Shown here: positions 17,975 to 27,193 of the stretch, piece by piece
Position numbering within the stretch: the stretch's first letter is position 1
Layout: every line of letters starts with the position of its first letter
Origin: Myxococcus xanthus
GTDB taxonomy: Bacteria; Myxococcota; Myxococcia; Myxococcales; Myxococcaceae
NCBI RefSeq assembly: GCF_006402735.1
Contig: NZ_CP017174.1
Span: 809,001 to 873,000, forward strand
DNA length: 64,000 bases
Direction of reading: 5' to 3'
The notes under the pieces: model-generated
Told to the model about the DNA's origin: nothing
Databases searched by the model: none
Seen by the model: only the letters and a program-made list of their open reading frames with translations
Program-made: the position numbers and the translations under genes

Positions 17975-18004
17975 CTGGGTGCTTCCACCTGCTTCAGGGG
18001 TGAA

Positions 18005-18505
18005 TCAGAGCACCTTGACCTGAATCTCCTTCAGCACCTGGTCCCCGCGCAGCACCGACACCGTCCAGGTGCCAGGCTTGTTCAGCCGCAGGCCCGTCCA
18101 CTGCCGCGCGCGCCAGCCCTCGCCCTTGATCTTCACGTCCTTCGTCTCACGGACGACGGCGCCTTGCTTCGACTGCACCATGATGTCCTCGACGGAGTCG
18201 CCCTGCGGCACCAGGTAGGCCTGCCACAGCATCACGCTGGTGCCGGCCTTGATGCCTTCCGGGCCGACCTCGGTGGTGCACTCGTACTTGTTGGGGCCTT
18301 CCTTGGCGACCTCGGTGCAGACCTTGGCCTCCACCAGCACGGGGCTCTGGCCCTGGCCCTTGTAGAAGTAGTTCCAGGTGTCACGCACCGCGTCCGCGTC
18401 CGGCGCCTTCACCTGCGCGGCGGCGGGCTCCGCGTCCTGCGCCATGGCCACCGGCGACATTCCCAGCACCGCGCACAGCAGGCTCCGCGTCAGCATCTTC
18501 GCCAT
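18005..18505 (-). CDS. periplasmic hypothetical protein
   Basis: A 166-residue protein with a signal peptide (MAKMLTRSLLCAVLGMSPVAMAQ, cleavage after AMA). The mature part begins with an acidic A/P-rich linker, then DAVRDTWNYFYKGQGQSPVLVEAKVC, two cysteines, and a beta-rich C-terminus ending WTGLRLNKPGTWTVSVLRGDQVLKE, which reads as a small immunoglobulin-like fold. I recognise it as the kind of uncharacterised secreted protein common in myxobacteria but cannot name a family. Monocistronic, with a strong terminator pair downstream. Confidence 0.75.
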   Translation of the reverse strand: MAKMLTRSLLCAVLGMSPVAMAQDAEPAAAQVKAPDADAVRDTWNYFYKGQGQSPVLVEAKVCTEVAKEGPNKYECTTEVGPEGIKAGTSVMLWQAYLVPQGDSVEDIMVQSKQGAVVRETKDVKIKGEGWRARQWTGLRLNKPGTWTVSVLRGDQVLKEIQVKVL

Positions 18506-18587
18506 CTCAAGTCCCCTCGTTCTCGTGATGTGGCAGGCCCCCAGGCCCGCCTTGCCAGGCTGGGTCTAGCACACCCCGCGCCGCCGC

Positions 18588-19931
18588 TCAGCCGAAGAGG
18601 AAGAAGGCCAGCGTCACCAGCGGCAGGTACACGAGGAAGGCCACCAGCAGGAAGCCCAGGAGTTCCTTGAACTCCAAGCGCGCCACGGCCAGCAGCGGCA
18701 GCGCCCAGAAGGGTTGGATGAGGTCGGTGGCCATGTCACCCCACGCATACGCCAGCACCACCTTCTCCGGCGCCACGCCCAGCCGCGTCGCGGCGTCCAG
18801 GAGGTAGGGCGCTTCAATGGCCCACTTCGAGCCGCCGGAGGGGACGAAGTAGTTCACCACGCCGCTGTACAGGTAGACGATGGCGGGGAACGTCTCGCGC
18901 GTGGACAGCGACACGAACAGCTCGCCGATTCGCTCCGTCAGGCCGGTGGCCTTGAAGATGCCGTAGATGCCCGCGTACAGCGGGAACTGGAGGACGATGC
19001 CGTGCAGCACGGTGCCGGCCTCCTCGCTGGCCTTGAGCAGCCGCGCGGGGGTGCCGTGCAGCAGCACCGCCAGCACCAGGAAGGTGAAGTTCACCACGTT
19101 GAGGTTGAGCGCGCGCCAGCCGCCGTTCATCCACAGGTGCCGCGCCAACCACACGAGCCCCAGGACGCCGATGACGGTGTTGAGCAGCCGCGAGTGGTCC
19201 AGCCACAAGGCGAAGCCGCGCTCGGCGGGGCGCGGGGGCGGGGTGAAGTCACCCAGGGACTCCAGCACCGCCGGGTCCACGCGGACGGTGTTCTCCGGCT
19301 TCGGGTGCAGCACCCACGCCAGCAGCGTCAGTCCCGCCACCACGGCCAGCGTGAGGCCGATGTTGAAGGGCGAGAAAAGCGTCCTGTCGATGGGCAGCAC
19401 GCCCAGGCTCTTCTCCAGGAAGTGGCCCGGCGTGGCCACCAGCAGCGGCGCGGAGGCGGACAGGCCCGAGTGCCAGGTGGCGCCCAGTCCGAAGTACGCG
19501 CACGCCACCAGCAGCCGGTAGTCCACGTCCGGCCGGCGCTTCACCATGAAGCGCACCAGCATGGCGCTGGCCACCAGGGACAGGCCCCAGTTGACGTAGG
19601 CCAGGGCCATGGAGACGAAGGCCATCCACGCCACCGCGCCCCGAGGCGTGCGGGGCACCCGCGCCGCGCGCTCCAGCAGCGCGCGCACCGGGCCGGTGAG
19701 GGCCAGCAGGTAGCCGGTGAACATCACCAGCGCCATCTGCATGGAGAAGCCGAGCAGCTCCCAGAAACCGCCGCCCCAGGCATCCAGCACGGCGGGCGGC
19801 GCGGCGCCGGCCCAGCCGGTGGCCAGCGCCATGGTGAGCAGCGTGAGCAGGACGGCGATGGCGAACGCACTGGGGACGAAGCGCGAAGAGAAGCGGCCGA
19901 GGCTCTCCGCGATTCGGACAAGGGTCTCCAC
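18588..19931 (-). CDS. atoE: short-chain fatty acid transporter, AtoE family
   Basis: A 447-residue polytopic inner-membrane protein with about ten to twelve hydrophobic segments. Characteristic AtoE sequence is present: GGGFWELLGFSMQMALVMFTGYLLA near residue 53, YVNWGLSLVASAMLVR near 113, CAYFGLGATWHSGLSASAPL near 142, QFPLYAGIYGIF near 315, and YFVPSGGSKWAIEAPYLL near 360. The family is credited with short-chain fatty acid (acetoacetate/butyrate) uptake; in E. coli it sits with atoDAB, but no CoA-transferase genes are adjacent here. It is divergent from the FUSC gene at 20109. Confidence 0.88.
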   Translation of the reverse strand: METLVRIAESLGRFSSRFVPSAFAIAVLLTLLTMALATGWAGAAPPAVLDAWGGGFWELLGFSMQMALVMFTGYLLALTGPVRALLERAARVPRTPRGAVAWMAFVSMALAYVNWGLSLVASAMLVRFMVKRRPDVDYRLLVACAYFGLGATWHSGLSASAPLLVATPGHFLEKSLGVLPIDRTLFSPFNIGLTLAVVAGLTLLAWVLHPKPENTVRVDPAVLESLGDFTPPPRPAERGFALWLDHSRLLNTVIGVLGLVWLARHLWMNGGWRALNLNVVNFTFLVLAVLLHGTPARLLKASEEAGTVLHGIVLQFPLYAGIYGIFKATGLTERIGELFVSLSTRETFPAIVYLYSGVVNYFVPSGGSKWAIEAPYLLDAATRLGVAPEKVVLAYAWGDMATDLIQPFWALPLLAVARLEFKELLGFLLVAFLVYLPLVTLAFFLFG

Positions 19932-20108
19932 GAGGTGTCGCTCCTTGGCAGGGCCGGCACGTTACGGCATGCGCGGCGCGCCGGTGGCGCAATCCCGCCG
20001 CGAGTCCTGGCCGCACGAGCCCGGGCGCGCCGGCTCCCCTGGCCGCGGGGGTGCCCGGAGAGGGAGGGCGGAGGTTCCTTCCGCGCCGCACGGTGTCAAC
20101 GCTCCAGG

Positions 20109-22232
20109 ATGCGCCGACTGCTGAGACACCTGCGCTCCGTCCTCCGCGTCCGGCCAGGAAAGCCCGCCATTGGCGCGGGCTTGCGGACCGCGCTGGCCAC
20201 CGCCGTGCCCCTGGTCCTCGCGTTCCTGCTGGGCGTGAAGGATGCGAGCTGGGGGGGCTTGTCCGGCCTCCTGGTCTCACTGGCGGACAAAGGCGGCTCG
20301 TACCGGACGCGCGCGAAGGAGCTGGGCGCGGTGACGCTGCTGGGTGCGCTGGTGGGCGCGCTGGGCGCCCCGGGCGGGTCCACGCCGTGGCTGGACGTGT
20401 CCCTGATGTGGCTGGGGGTGACGGCGGCGGCCTTCGCGCGGAGCTACGGAGAGACGGCGGGCTCCGTCGGCGGGCAGCTCGCGGTCATCTTCGTCGTGTC
20501 GCTGGGCGCGCCCGCGGTGGGCGTGGATGCCGCGCTGGCCCGCGCCTTCTGGCTGCTCTTCGGCGGCCTGTGGGCCATGATGCTGTCCCTGGTGCTGTGG
20601 CCCTTGCGGCCCTACCGCCCGGCGCGGAGGGCCATCGCGCGCGTGTACCGGGAGCTGGCGGAGGCGTGCTGGGATTTGGGCCGCCTGTCGCGCGAGGGCG
20701 CCAGTTCCCAGGAGTGGGTGGAGGCCGCGGAGCGGCACATGAGCGTGCGGCCCCTCATGGAGCAGGCGCGCGCCACGCTGGGGGCCATGCGCGGCAGCAA
20801 TCTGGGCAAGTCCCGGCGGGGCGAGCACCTGCTCGTGTTGCTCGAGACGTGCGAGCCGATGTCCGCCCAGCTCATCGCCCTGGCCGAGGCCATGGAGGCG
20901 GCCGTGCGCGAGCCCCGCTTCCTGCCGCTGCGCGCGCGCGTGGACTCGCTGTGTGACGCCTACGCGGCCATGGCGAGCTGGGTGGAGCAGGTGCTGGTGC
21001 GCGAGCGCAATGAGGGCGTCCCGCGCGCGCCCCGGATGGTGCCTCGCTCGCGCAGACGGCACTACCGGCCCGCTCCAGGCATCCGGAGCCGCGAGGACCC
21101 GCTGTCCATCCACGTGGAGGCGCTCTTCGGGAAGCTGCGGGAACTGGCGGGAGTGGCGCACGAGACGGCCGCGGGCCTGCTCCATGGCGACCCGGTGTCC
21201 GACCGCGGGCGGAGCGTGGTGGGCCATGAGCAGCGGCGCGCGCGCTCGTGGCTGGCCCCGCTTCGCGACCACCTCCGCTCCGACTCGCTCGTCTTCCGGC
21301 ACGCGCTGCGCGTGGGGCTGGTGGCGACGACGGCGCTGGTGGTGACGCGGGCGCTGGGCATCCGCGACGCCCACTGGGTGAGCCTCACCGTCATCGCCAT
21401 CCTCCAACCGTATTCGGCCATCACCGAGGAGCGCGCGCTCCAGCGCGTCGGCGGGACGCTGCTGGGCGCATGCCTGGCGGCGGTGATTGCCACGCGCGTG
21501 CATTCCCCCTCCGCGCTGCTCGCCGTCATCGTCCTGCTCACGGCGGTGTCGGTGTCCCTGCTGCCCATCAACTTCGGTGCCTTCCAGATTCTGCTCACGC
21601 CCGACTACCTGCTGCTGGCCACGTTGAGCTCGGGGGACTGGAGCCTCGCCGGCCAGCGCGCGCTGGGCGTGCTGGTGGCCTGCGCGCTGGCGCTGATGGG
21701 CGCGTGGCTGCTGTGGCCCATGCCGGAGCGCCGCCGCTTCCCAGAAGCCGCGGCGGCCGCGTTACGCGCGGATGGTGAATACCTGCGCGAGGTCATCTCC
21801 CGACGCAGCGGCACCCGGCCCGAGGTGGGCGCCGCGCGGCGCACCTTCGGACTGGCGCTGCTGGACGCGGAGGCCTCCTTCGAGCGGCTCACCGCCGAGT
21901 ACCACGGCCCGCCCCAGCAGCTCGAGTCAGGCATGGCCGTCATCACCTATGCGCGCCGCTTCGCCACCGTGGTGACGGCCCTGGGCATGGAGCGGCCGGA
22001 GGCGGAGGTCCCCGGCCAGTTGAAGCAGCTGGCGCACCAGGCGGGGCGCGCGCTCGACGAACTCGCGGACGCGCTCAGGGACCGGCGCGTGCCGCCGCCC
22101 CTGCCGCCGTTGAAGGTGTCATGCAAGACGGATGACCCCGTCTTCGGCGCGTTGCTCGAAAGGGTGCCCCGCCAGCTGGGCATGCTGCACGGCGCCGTGT
22201 CACGGCTCAGCAGTGGCACCGTCCTGCGGTGA
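20109..22232 (+). CDS. FUSC-family inner-membrane protein (aromatic acid exporter-like)
   Basis: A 707-residue protein with two membrane clusters (residues about 25-170 and 390-545), each followed by a long soluble helical region. The second cluster has LRVGLVATTALVVTRALGIRDAHWVSLTVIAILQPY, the core of the fusaric-acid-resistance / YccS-like domain, and ALQRVGGTLLGACLAAVIA after it. Family members export aromatic carboxylic acids or fusaric acid; some lack proven transport. The frame is open far upstream, but the ATG at 20109 is the first start that leads directly into the membrane domain. It converges with the kinase at 22239, six bases apart. Confidence 0.85.
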   Translation: MRRLLRHLRSVLRVRPGKPAIGAGLRTALATAVPLVLAFLLGVKDASWGGLSGLLVSLADKGGSYRTRAKELGAVTLLGALVGALGAPGGSTPWLDVSLMWLGVTAAAFARSYGETAGSVGGQLAVIFVVSLGAPAVGVDAALARAFWLLFGGLWAMMLSLVLWPLRPYRPARRAIARVYRELAEACWDLGRLSREGASSQEWVEAAERHMSVRPLMEQARATLGAMRGSNLGKSRRGEHLLVLLETCEPMSAQLIALAEAMEAAVREPRFLPLRARVDSLCDAYAAMASWVEQVLVRERNEGVPRAPRMVPRSRRRHYRPAPGIRSREDPLSIHVEALFGKLRELAGVAHETAAGLLHGDPVSDRGRSVVGHEQRRARSWLAPLRDHLRSDSLVFRHALRVGLVATTALVVTRALGIRDAHWVSLTVIAILQPYSAITEERALQRVGGTLLGACLAAVIATRVHSPSALLAVIVLLTAVSVSLLPINFGAFQILLTPDYLLLATLSSGDWSLAGQRALGVLVACALALMGAWLLWPMPERRRFPEAAAAALRADGEYLREVISRRSGTRPEVGAARRTFGLALLDAEASFERLTAEYHGPPQQLESGMAVITYARRFATVVTALGMERPEAEVPGQLKQLAHQAGRALDELADALRDRRVPPPLPPLKVSCKTDDPVFGALLERVPRQLGMLHGAVSRLSSGTVLR

Positions 22233-22238
22233 CCCGCG

Positions 22239-23780
22239 TCAGGGATGGGCCTCCCGCTGCGCCGTCGCGGTGAGCACGGGCAGCGAGACATGGAACGTGG
22301 AGCCTCGGCCCGGCTCGCTGTCCACGCAGATGTGGCCGCCGTGCCGTTCGATGATGTCCCGGCAGATGTAGAGCCCCAGGCCCAGGCCCCCGAAGCCGGA
22401 CACGGGCGCGTTGCTCGCGCGGAAGAAGCGGTCGAAGAGGTGCGCCTGCTCCTCCTGGGAGATGCCGATGCCGCCGTCCGCCACGCTGAGCACGGCGTTG
22501 CCGTCCGCATGAGACAGGGAGACGCGCACGGTGCCGCCCAGCGGGCTGTATTTGACGGCGTTCTCCAGGAGGTTGGCCAGCACCTGCGACAGCCGGCCCC
22601 GGTCGCCCATGACGAGGAGGTCCTCCTGGGGAAGCTCGCACGTGAAGGCATGCTCCGCGCTGAGGGCGCGGAACTCCGAGCACGCCTCGTTCGCCAGTTC
22701 CAGGAGCGACACGGGCTCACGTTGCAGCTTCAGCCGGCCCGCCTCCACGCTGGAGGCGTCCACCAAGTCATTGACCAGCGCGGACAGGCGGTGCACCTGC
22801 GCCATGGCCTTGTCCACGCGCTCCGGTGCGATGGGCTCCTTGGCCGTCAGCGTCCGCTTCAGCAGCTCCAGGTGGAGGCGCAGCGGCGTCAGGGGCGTCT
22901 TGAGCTCGTGGGCGGCGATGGAGAGGAAGTCGTCGCGCACGCGAATGGCCTCGTGCGCCTCGTCCAGCAGCCGCTCCTGCGTGCGCTGTGCGTGCACGCG
23001 CTCGGTGATGTCGCGGAAGCTCCAGACGCGGCCGGTGATGAGCCCGCGCCACCGCTGGGGCAGGGAGTAGTGCTCCAGGATGCGGCCGTCGCGCAGTTCG
23101 ATGATGCCGAAGCTCTCCTGCCATGGCTCCTCGTACAGGGCCTGGACCCGCGAGAGGAAGGCGTCCGGGGCCTTCAGCTTCTCGCGCACGGCCGCGAGCA
23201 ACGTCGCGTCGTGCGTGCAGGCCGCCAGTCCCGTCAGTCCCCAGAGTTGCTCGAACTGGCGGTTGCAGGCGGTGATGTGTCCGTCCCGGTCGACCACCAG
23301 CAGTCCGTCCGCCGTCGAGTCGAGCGTGGCCTCCAGCAGGGACACCGTCTGCTCCAGCCGCTCCTGGGCCTGATGCTGCTCGGTGACGTCCACCATGAGG
23401 CCGTGAAGCCGGTGGGCGTGGCCGTCCTTGGACAGCACGGTGACGATGTCACGCAGCCAGACGATGCGGCCGTCCGCGGCCAGCATCCGGTATTCGAATT
23501 CGTGGGGAAGGCATTGCTCCACCGCGGAGCGGCAGTAGGTGGAGGCCCAGTCCCTGTCGTCCGGATGCAGGTGCTCCACCCAGAAGTCGGGCTCCGTGAG
23601 CCACTGCTCCACCGGATAGCCGAGCAGCCGCTCCGCCTGCTTGCTGACGAAGATGAAGCGGATGGCGGGGTCTGCCTCCCAGACGATGCCATCGACGTTG
23701 TCGACCAGCGTGTCATGTCCACTCCGGGCAGGGGGGCTGACGACCCCGGCTGCGTCCAGGCCCGGCTCCCTCTCCGACAT
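22239..23780 (-). CDS. soluble PAS-PAS sensor histidine kinase
   Basis: A 513-residue orphan kinase without membrane segments. PAS1 spans about 23-135 (WEADPAIRFIFVSKQAERLLGY, then DVTEQ), PAS2 about 145-262 (DGLLVVDRDGHITACN, then FRDITER). The HisKA box is FLSIAAHELKTPLTPL with phospho-acceptor His291. The ATPase domain shows the N box (LANLLENAVKYS), a G1 box (VADGGIGIS) and a G2 box (GFGGLGLGLYI). It autophosphorylates on His and should pass phosphate to an unlinked receiver; no receiver is adjacent. The AraC gene at 23977 is divergent with a 196-base shared upstream region. Confidence 0.92.
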   Translation of the reverse strand: MSEREPGLDAAGVVSPPARSGHDTLVDNVDGIVWEADPAIRFIFVSKQAERLLGYPVEQWLTEPDFWVEHLHPDDRDWASTYCRSAVEQCLPHEFEYRMLAADGRIVWLRDIVTVLSKDGHAHRLHGLMVDVTEQHQAQERLEQTVSLLEATLDSTADGLLVVDRDGHITACNRQFEQLWGLTGLAACTHDATLLAAVREKLKAPDAFLSRVQALYEEPWQESFGIIELRDGRILEHYSLPQRWRGLITGRVWSFRDITERVHAQRTQERLLDEAHEAIRVRDDFLSIAAHELKTPLTPLRLHLELLKRTLTAKEPIAPERVDKAMAQVHRLSALVNDLVDASSVEAGRLKLQREPVSLLELANEACSEFRALSAEHAFTCELPQEDLLVMGDRGRLSQVLANLLENAVKYSPLGGTVRVSLSHADGNAVLSVADGGIGISQEEQAHLFDRFFRASNAPVSGFGGLGLGLYICRDIIERHGGHICVDSEPGRGSTFHVSLPVLTATAQREAHP

Positions 23781-23976
23781 GGCGCGCTCCCTCCCCTGGA
23801 GCGGGGGCTCTCCCGTGTCTCAGGCCCCTTCAATCAATACACCCGGGGAGCCCGGCGCCACCGGCCCCTTACGGCCAGTGGTGCATCGTCCGCCAAATCT
23901 CCGGGGCCGGGCAGGCCGGGGCGCCCCGGTGCAAGGCCTTGCTTCCGCGCGGGGAATGCACAGGCGGAGACATGCG

Positions 23977-24813
23977 ATGATGGCGCACCGAGCCCGCCCC
24001 ATGACGCCTCCTCGCCCCACCCGTGCCCGAGCGAAGTCATCCCGTGAGGACCGTTGGCTGGGGCGCGTCTTCTTCGGCCCCCGGCGCTTGATGTACGCGG
24101 GGCCACTCGCTCCGACGGACCCGCATGCCCACCCCACCTTCCAGGTCCTGCTGTCCCTGGACGCGCGGGTGCGCCTGCGCGACGCCCGTCAGCAGGAGGT
24201 CGAATGCCAGGCGGCCGTCGTTCCTCCGGACGCCGAGCACGCCATCGTTGAAGGCGCCCTGGCCACGGTGCTGCTCCACGTCCCCGCGGAGGACCTGGTG
24301 GGCCGCCGGCTGGCGACGCTGGGCATTGGCGCGGACGCAGCCGCGTGGGGCGCGGCGGGCGAGCGTTTGAGGGCTTGTGGCATCGACCGGTTGCCGGTGC
24401 GCTGGGCGGAGGCCGAGGCGCAGACGCAGGCACTGCTGCGTGAGCTCCAAGCCGACGCGGGCGTCGCGAAGCCCACCCACCCCGCGGTGAAGAAGCTGCT
24501 GCGGCTGCTGCCAGAGGCGCTGGATGAAGACGTGCGGCTGGCCACGCTCGCTCCGCGCGTGGGCTTGTCGGTGGGCCGGCTGTCGCATCTGTTCAGCGCG
24601 CAGGTGGGCTTCCCCTTGCGGCCCTACATCCTCTGGCTGCGCCTGCACCGGGCCGCCGGGCACCTGCAACAAGGCGCGTCCCTCACCGAGGCCGCGCACG
24701 CCGCGGGCTTCACAGACAGCGCGCACCTGAACCACGCCTTCCGCCGCACCTTCGGCCTCAAGCCCTCGGAGATTGCCGGGGTGGTGGAGTGGGTGCGCCC
24801 GCCCTCGCGATAG
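23977..24813 (+). CDS. AraC-family transcriptional regulator
   Basis: A 278-residue regulator. The N-terminal about 140 residues form a cupin-like sensing part (PTDPHAHPTFQVLLSLDARVRLRD, VVPPDAEHAI). The C-terminal about 100 residues hold two helix-turn-helix units: LATLAPRVGLSVGRLSHLFSAQVGFPLRPYI, then LTEAAHAAGFTDSAHLNHAFRRTFGLKPSEI, the diagnostic AraC recognition helices. The start at 23977 has GGAG eight bases upstream; a second ATG immediately follows. Ligand and targets unknown; the adjacent DUF3703 gene downstream on the same strand is a likely neighbour in its regulon. Confidence 0.88.
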   Translation: MMAHRARPMTPPRPTRARAKSSREDRWLGRVFFGPRRLMYAGPLAPTDPHAHPTFQVLLSLDARVRLRDARQQEVECQAAVVPPDAEHAIVEGALATVLLHVPAEDLVGRRLATLGIGADAAAWGAAGERLRACGIDRLPVRWAEAEAQTQALLRELQADAGVAKPTHPAVKKLLRLLPEALDEDVRLATLAPRVGLSVGRLSHLFSAQVGFPLRPYILWLRLHRAAGHLQQGASLTEAAHAAGFTDSAHLNHAFRRTFGLKPSEIAGVVEWVRPPSR

Positions 24814-24877
24814 CGCGTTCTTACAAGCCGGCGGGGGCTTCGTGACGCGAAGGTGGCGACATGACCGGGAAGAATCC

Positions 24878-25231
24878 ATGTCGATGAAGGCGAAGCTGCG
24901 CGCCGCTTTCGAAGCGGAGCTGCGCGAGGCCCATGAAGCGGAGTCGCGTTCGGAGCATGTGCGTGCCTGGCGGCACCTCGAGCGGGCCCACGTCCTCAGC
25001 CAGGCCCACGCGGGCCCTCACGTGCGGGTGCACTGGCGCATGCTGGGGTTCGGGTGGCGCCGGCGGAACGCCGCGGAGTGGGTGGGGCAGGTGGTGCGGC
25101 TGCTGGTCGCCGCGCCGGGCTCATGGCTCGGGCGGGCGCCGTTGGGAAACACCGGTGGCGCGAACGTGGGCATCCTCACGCCCATGCCCATTCCCGACGA
25201 CCTGCGCGCCCTGCTGGACGCCGACCGCTGA
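24878..25231 (+). CDS. DUF3703 family protein
   Basis: A 117-residue soluble protein. LRAAFEAELREAHEAESR, HLERAHVLSQAHAGPHVRVHWRML, GWRRRNAAEWVGQVVRLL and PLGNTGGANVGILTPMPIPDDL follow the full-length DUF3703 pattern, including the conserved LERAHxLxQ and GNTGGANV motifs. The biochemical role of the family is unknown; members often sit near metal-resistance or regulator genes. The start at 24878 follows GGGAAG; a second ATG lies two codons on. It is 64 bases downstream of the AraC gene, probably co-transcribed. Confidence 0.85.
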   Translation: MSMKAKLRAAFEAELREAHEAESRSEHVRAWRHLERAHVLSQAHAGPHVRVHWRMLGFGWRRRNAAEWVGQVVRLLVAAPGSWLGRAPLGNTGGANVGILTPMPIPDDLRALLDADR

Positions 25232-25318
25232 GGCCCTTCCGTCGTTCACGGCCCGCGCGGCTCTCTTCTCGCATTCCGAGGCGCGCGCTGGGGCGAATTA
25301 CGGTATGGAACGGACATC

Positions 25319-26794
25319 ATGTCCTCTTCCGAGCAACCCGCACGGCAGGACGCACGCGTATCGACTGGCGTGCCTGGGCTTGACGCCGTGCTGGGCGGCG
25401 GCCTCGTGTCGTCGGGTGTCTACATCGTCGTGGGGGAGCCGGGCGCGGGGAAGACCCTCTTCGCCAACCAGCTCTGCTATCACCAGGGGCGCGCTGGCGC
25501 GCGGTGTCTGTATGTCACGCTGCTCGCGGAGTCCCACGCTCGCATGCTGGCCAACATGCGGGACATGGCCTTCTTCGACTCGGCGCTGCTGCCCGAGGGC
25601 GTCTACTACGTCAGCGGCTTCCGCACGCTGGAGGAGCAGGGGCTGCCGGGGTTGTTGGAGCTCTTGCGGCGCGAGGTGCGCAACCACAACGCGAGCATCC
25701 TGGTGCTGGACGGCCTGGTGCAGGCGCAGGAGGCGGCCGGCAGCAGCCGCGACTTCAAGAAGTTCATCCACGAGCTTCAGGTCGCCGCCGGGCTGACGCG
25801 CTTCACGGCGCTGCTGCTCACCAGCGCCAACGGTCCCGCCGTCCATCCGGAATACACCATGGTGGATGGCATCCTGGAGCTGCGCGAGCGCACCCAGGGC
25901 GTGCGTTCCTGGCGCGAGCTGCAGGTGCGCAAGTTCCGGGGGAGCGCCACGCTCCACGGCGTCCACTCCTTCCGCATCACCAGCGACGGTCTGGAGGTCT
26001 TTCCCCGGTTGGAGTCACGCGTCCAGCGCACGCCGCCGCCGGACCCGGGCGCCCATCGCCTCCACTTGGGTGTTCCATCCCTGGACGCGCTCTTCCCGGA
26101 GGGGTTGGCGGCGGGGTCCACCTCCCTGGTGCTCGGTCCGCCTGGCGCGGGCAAGACGCTGCTGGGCAGCAGCTTCCTGGCGGAGGGGCTGAAGCAGGGT
26201 GAGCACTGCCTCTACATGGGCTTCTACGAGCCCCCCAACCGGCTGCTGGGCAAGGTGGCATCCGCGGGCATCGATATGGGCGGCGCCATGGCGGACGGAC
26301 GGCTCAGCTTCATCTGGCAGCCGCCTTCCGAATGCATTCTCGATGTGCTGGCGGACCAGCTCCTGTCGGTCGTGCGGCGGCGCAACGTGAAGCGGGTGTT
26401 CGTGGACGGGCTCAGCGCCATGCAGCAGGCCTCGCCCGAGCCCGCGCGCATCAATTCGTTCTTCGCGGCCCTCACCCAGGAGCTGCGTTGCACGGGGACC
26501 ACCACCCTCTTCGGCATGGAGACACCGCGGCTCTTCGGTCCGGTGCTGGACGTCCCGATGGAGGTCGGCCCTTCCGCTGTAGCGGAGAACCTCTTTTTCC
26601 TGAGACATGTCGAGCTTGAAGGCCGCCTGCGCAAGCTGCTGAGCATCTTCAAGATGCGTGACACCCACTATGACCCCACCCTGAGGGAGTTCGTCGTCAC
26701 CCCCCAGGGAATCGAGGTGCTGCCCCCCTTCAGTGTCGCTGTGGATACCTTGCTCACGGGACTTGCCCGGCATCCGGGCGCTGGCCATTTCTGA
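25319..26794 (+). CDS. KaiC-like double RecA-fold ATPase
   Basis: A 491-residue tandem KaiC/RadA-superfamily ATPase. The first domain opens TGVPGLDAVLGGGL and has Walker A GEPGAGKT at 39-46; the second opens LGVPSLDALFPEGL and has Walker A GPPGAGKT at 273-280. Each has a Walker-B-like strand (ILVLDGLV, RVFVDGLS). The paired catalytic glutamates of cyanobacterial KaiC are reduced to single Glu residues (TLLAESH, GFYEPP), and I see no KaiC-type Ser-Thr autophosphorylation pair. There is no KaiA or KaiB. A lone receiver and an unknown protein follow within 30 bases, suggesting an ATP-dependent signalling switch rather than a clock. Confidence 0.88.
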   Translation: MSSSEQPARQDARVSTGVPGLDAVLGGGLVSSGVYIVVGEPGAGKTLFANQLCYHQGRAGARCLYVTLLAESHARMLANMRDMAFFDSALLPEGVYYVSGFRTLEEQGLPGLLELLRREVRNHNASILVLDGLVQAQEAAGSSRDFKKFIHELQVAAGLTRFTALLLTSANGPAVHPEYTMVDGILELRERTQGVRSWRELQVRKFRGSATLHGVHSFRITSDGLEVFPRLESRVQRTPPPDPGAHRLHLGVPSLDALFPEGLAAGSTSLVLGPPGAGKTLLGSSFLAEGLKQGEHCLYMGFYEPPNRLLGKVASAGIDMGGAMADGRLSFIWQPPSECILDVLADQLLSVVRRRNVKRVFVDGLSAMQQASPEPARINSFFAALTQELRCTGTTTLFGMETPRLFGPVLDVPMEVGPSAVAENLFFLRHVELEGRLRKLLSIFKMRDTHYDPTLREFVVTPQGIEVLPPFSVAVDTLLTGLARHPGAGHF

Positions 26795-26822
26795 ACGAAC
26801 GTCGAGGAGTAGTACCACCCGT

Positions 26823-27188
26823 ATGGAGACGGTCCTGGTGGTGGATGACGAGCAGGGCATCCTGGAAGCCCTGGCGGACCTCCTTCGAGAGGAGGGCTAC
26901 CGCGTTCTGACGGCCTCTCACGGACGTGAGGCGCTGGAGCGGATGGCGGAGCTCCGGCCGGACCTGGTCCTCACTGACTGGATGATGCCCGTCCTGGACG
27001 GACCGGCCCTCATCGCGCGCATCCGGGCTGAACCGGCCTACAAAGATGTATCACTCATGGGGATGAGCGCGGTGGACGTGTCCTCGCTGCGGCATCTGTA
27101 TCCCGGCATGCCGTTCCTCCAGAAGCCCTTCGACATCCACGCGCTGATGCGACAGGTCCGCAAGGCCCTGGACGGAAAGCAAGGCTGA
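26823..27188 (+). CDS. single-domain response regulator (CheY-like)
   Basis: A 121-residue receiver. The acidic pair is in VLVVDDEQG, the phosphorylation site in LVLTDWMMPVLDGPA (Asp near residue 52), the switch Ser in GMSAV (Thr/Ser position) and the conserved Lys in FLQKPF. No output domain. It begins 28 bases after the KaiC-like gene and ends five bases before the next gene, so the three form one transcription unit. GAGGAG lies rather far (about 14 bases) from the ATG. Confidence 0.88.
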   Translation: METVLVVDDEQGILEALADLLREEGYRVLTASHGREALERMAELRPDLVLTDWMMPVLDGPALIARIRAEPAYKDVSLMGMSAVDVSSLRHLYPGMPFLQKPFDIHALMRQVRKALDGKQG

Positions 27189-27193
27189 GCCCC

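Larger units (their letters stand above)
17685..18004. other. 320-base intergenic region with two terminators
   Basis: Contains two minus-strand hairpins (17847-17871 and 17940-17974, listed separately) that end the gene at 18005, and presumably the promoter of the lipoprotein gene starting at 17684. No gene seen. Confidence 0.6.

Noticed and set aside
18714-20108. 465-codon N-terminal extension of the FUSC reading frame
   Set aside because: It runs antisense through atoE, has low-complexity R/H/Q/G-rich sequence and no membrane pattern; the FUSC domain begins right after the ATG at 20109.
25319-26794. Circadian clock kaiC
   Set aside because: No kaiA or kaiB, no Ser-Thr autophosphorylation pair and reduced catalytic glutamates; only the general KaiC-like fold is supported.
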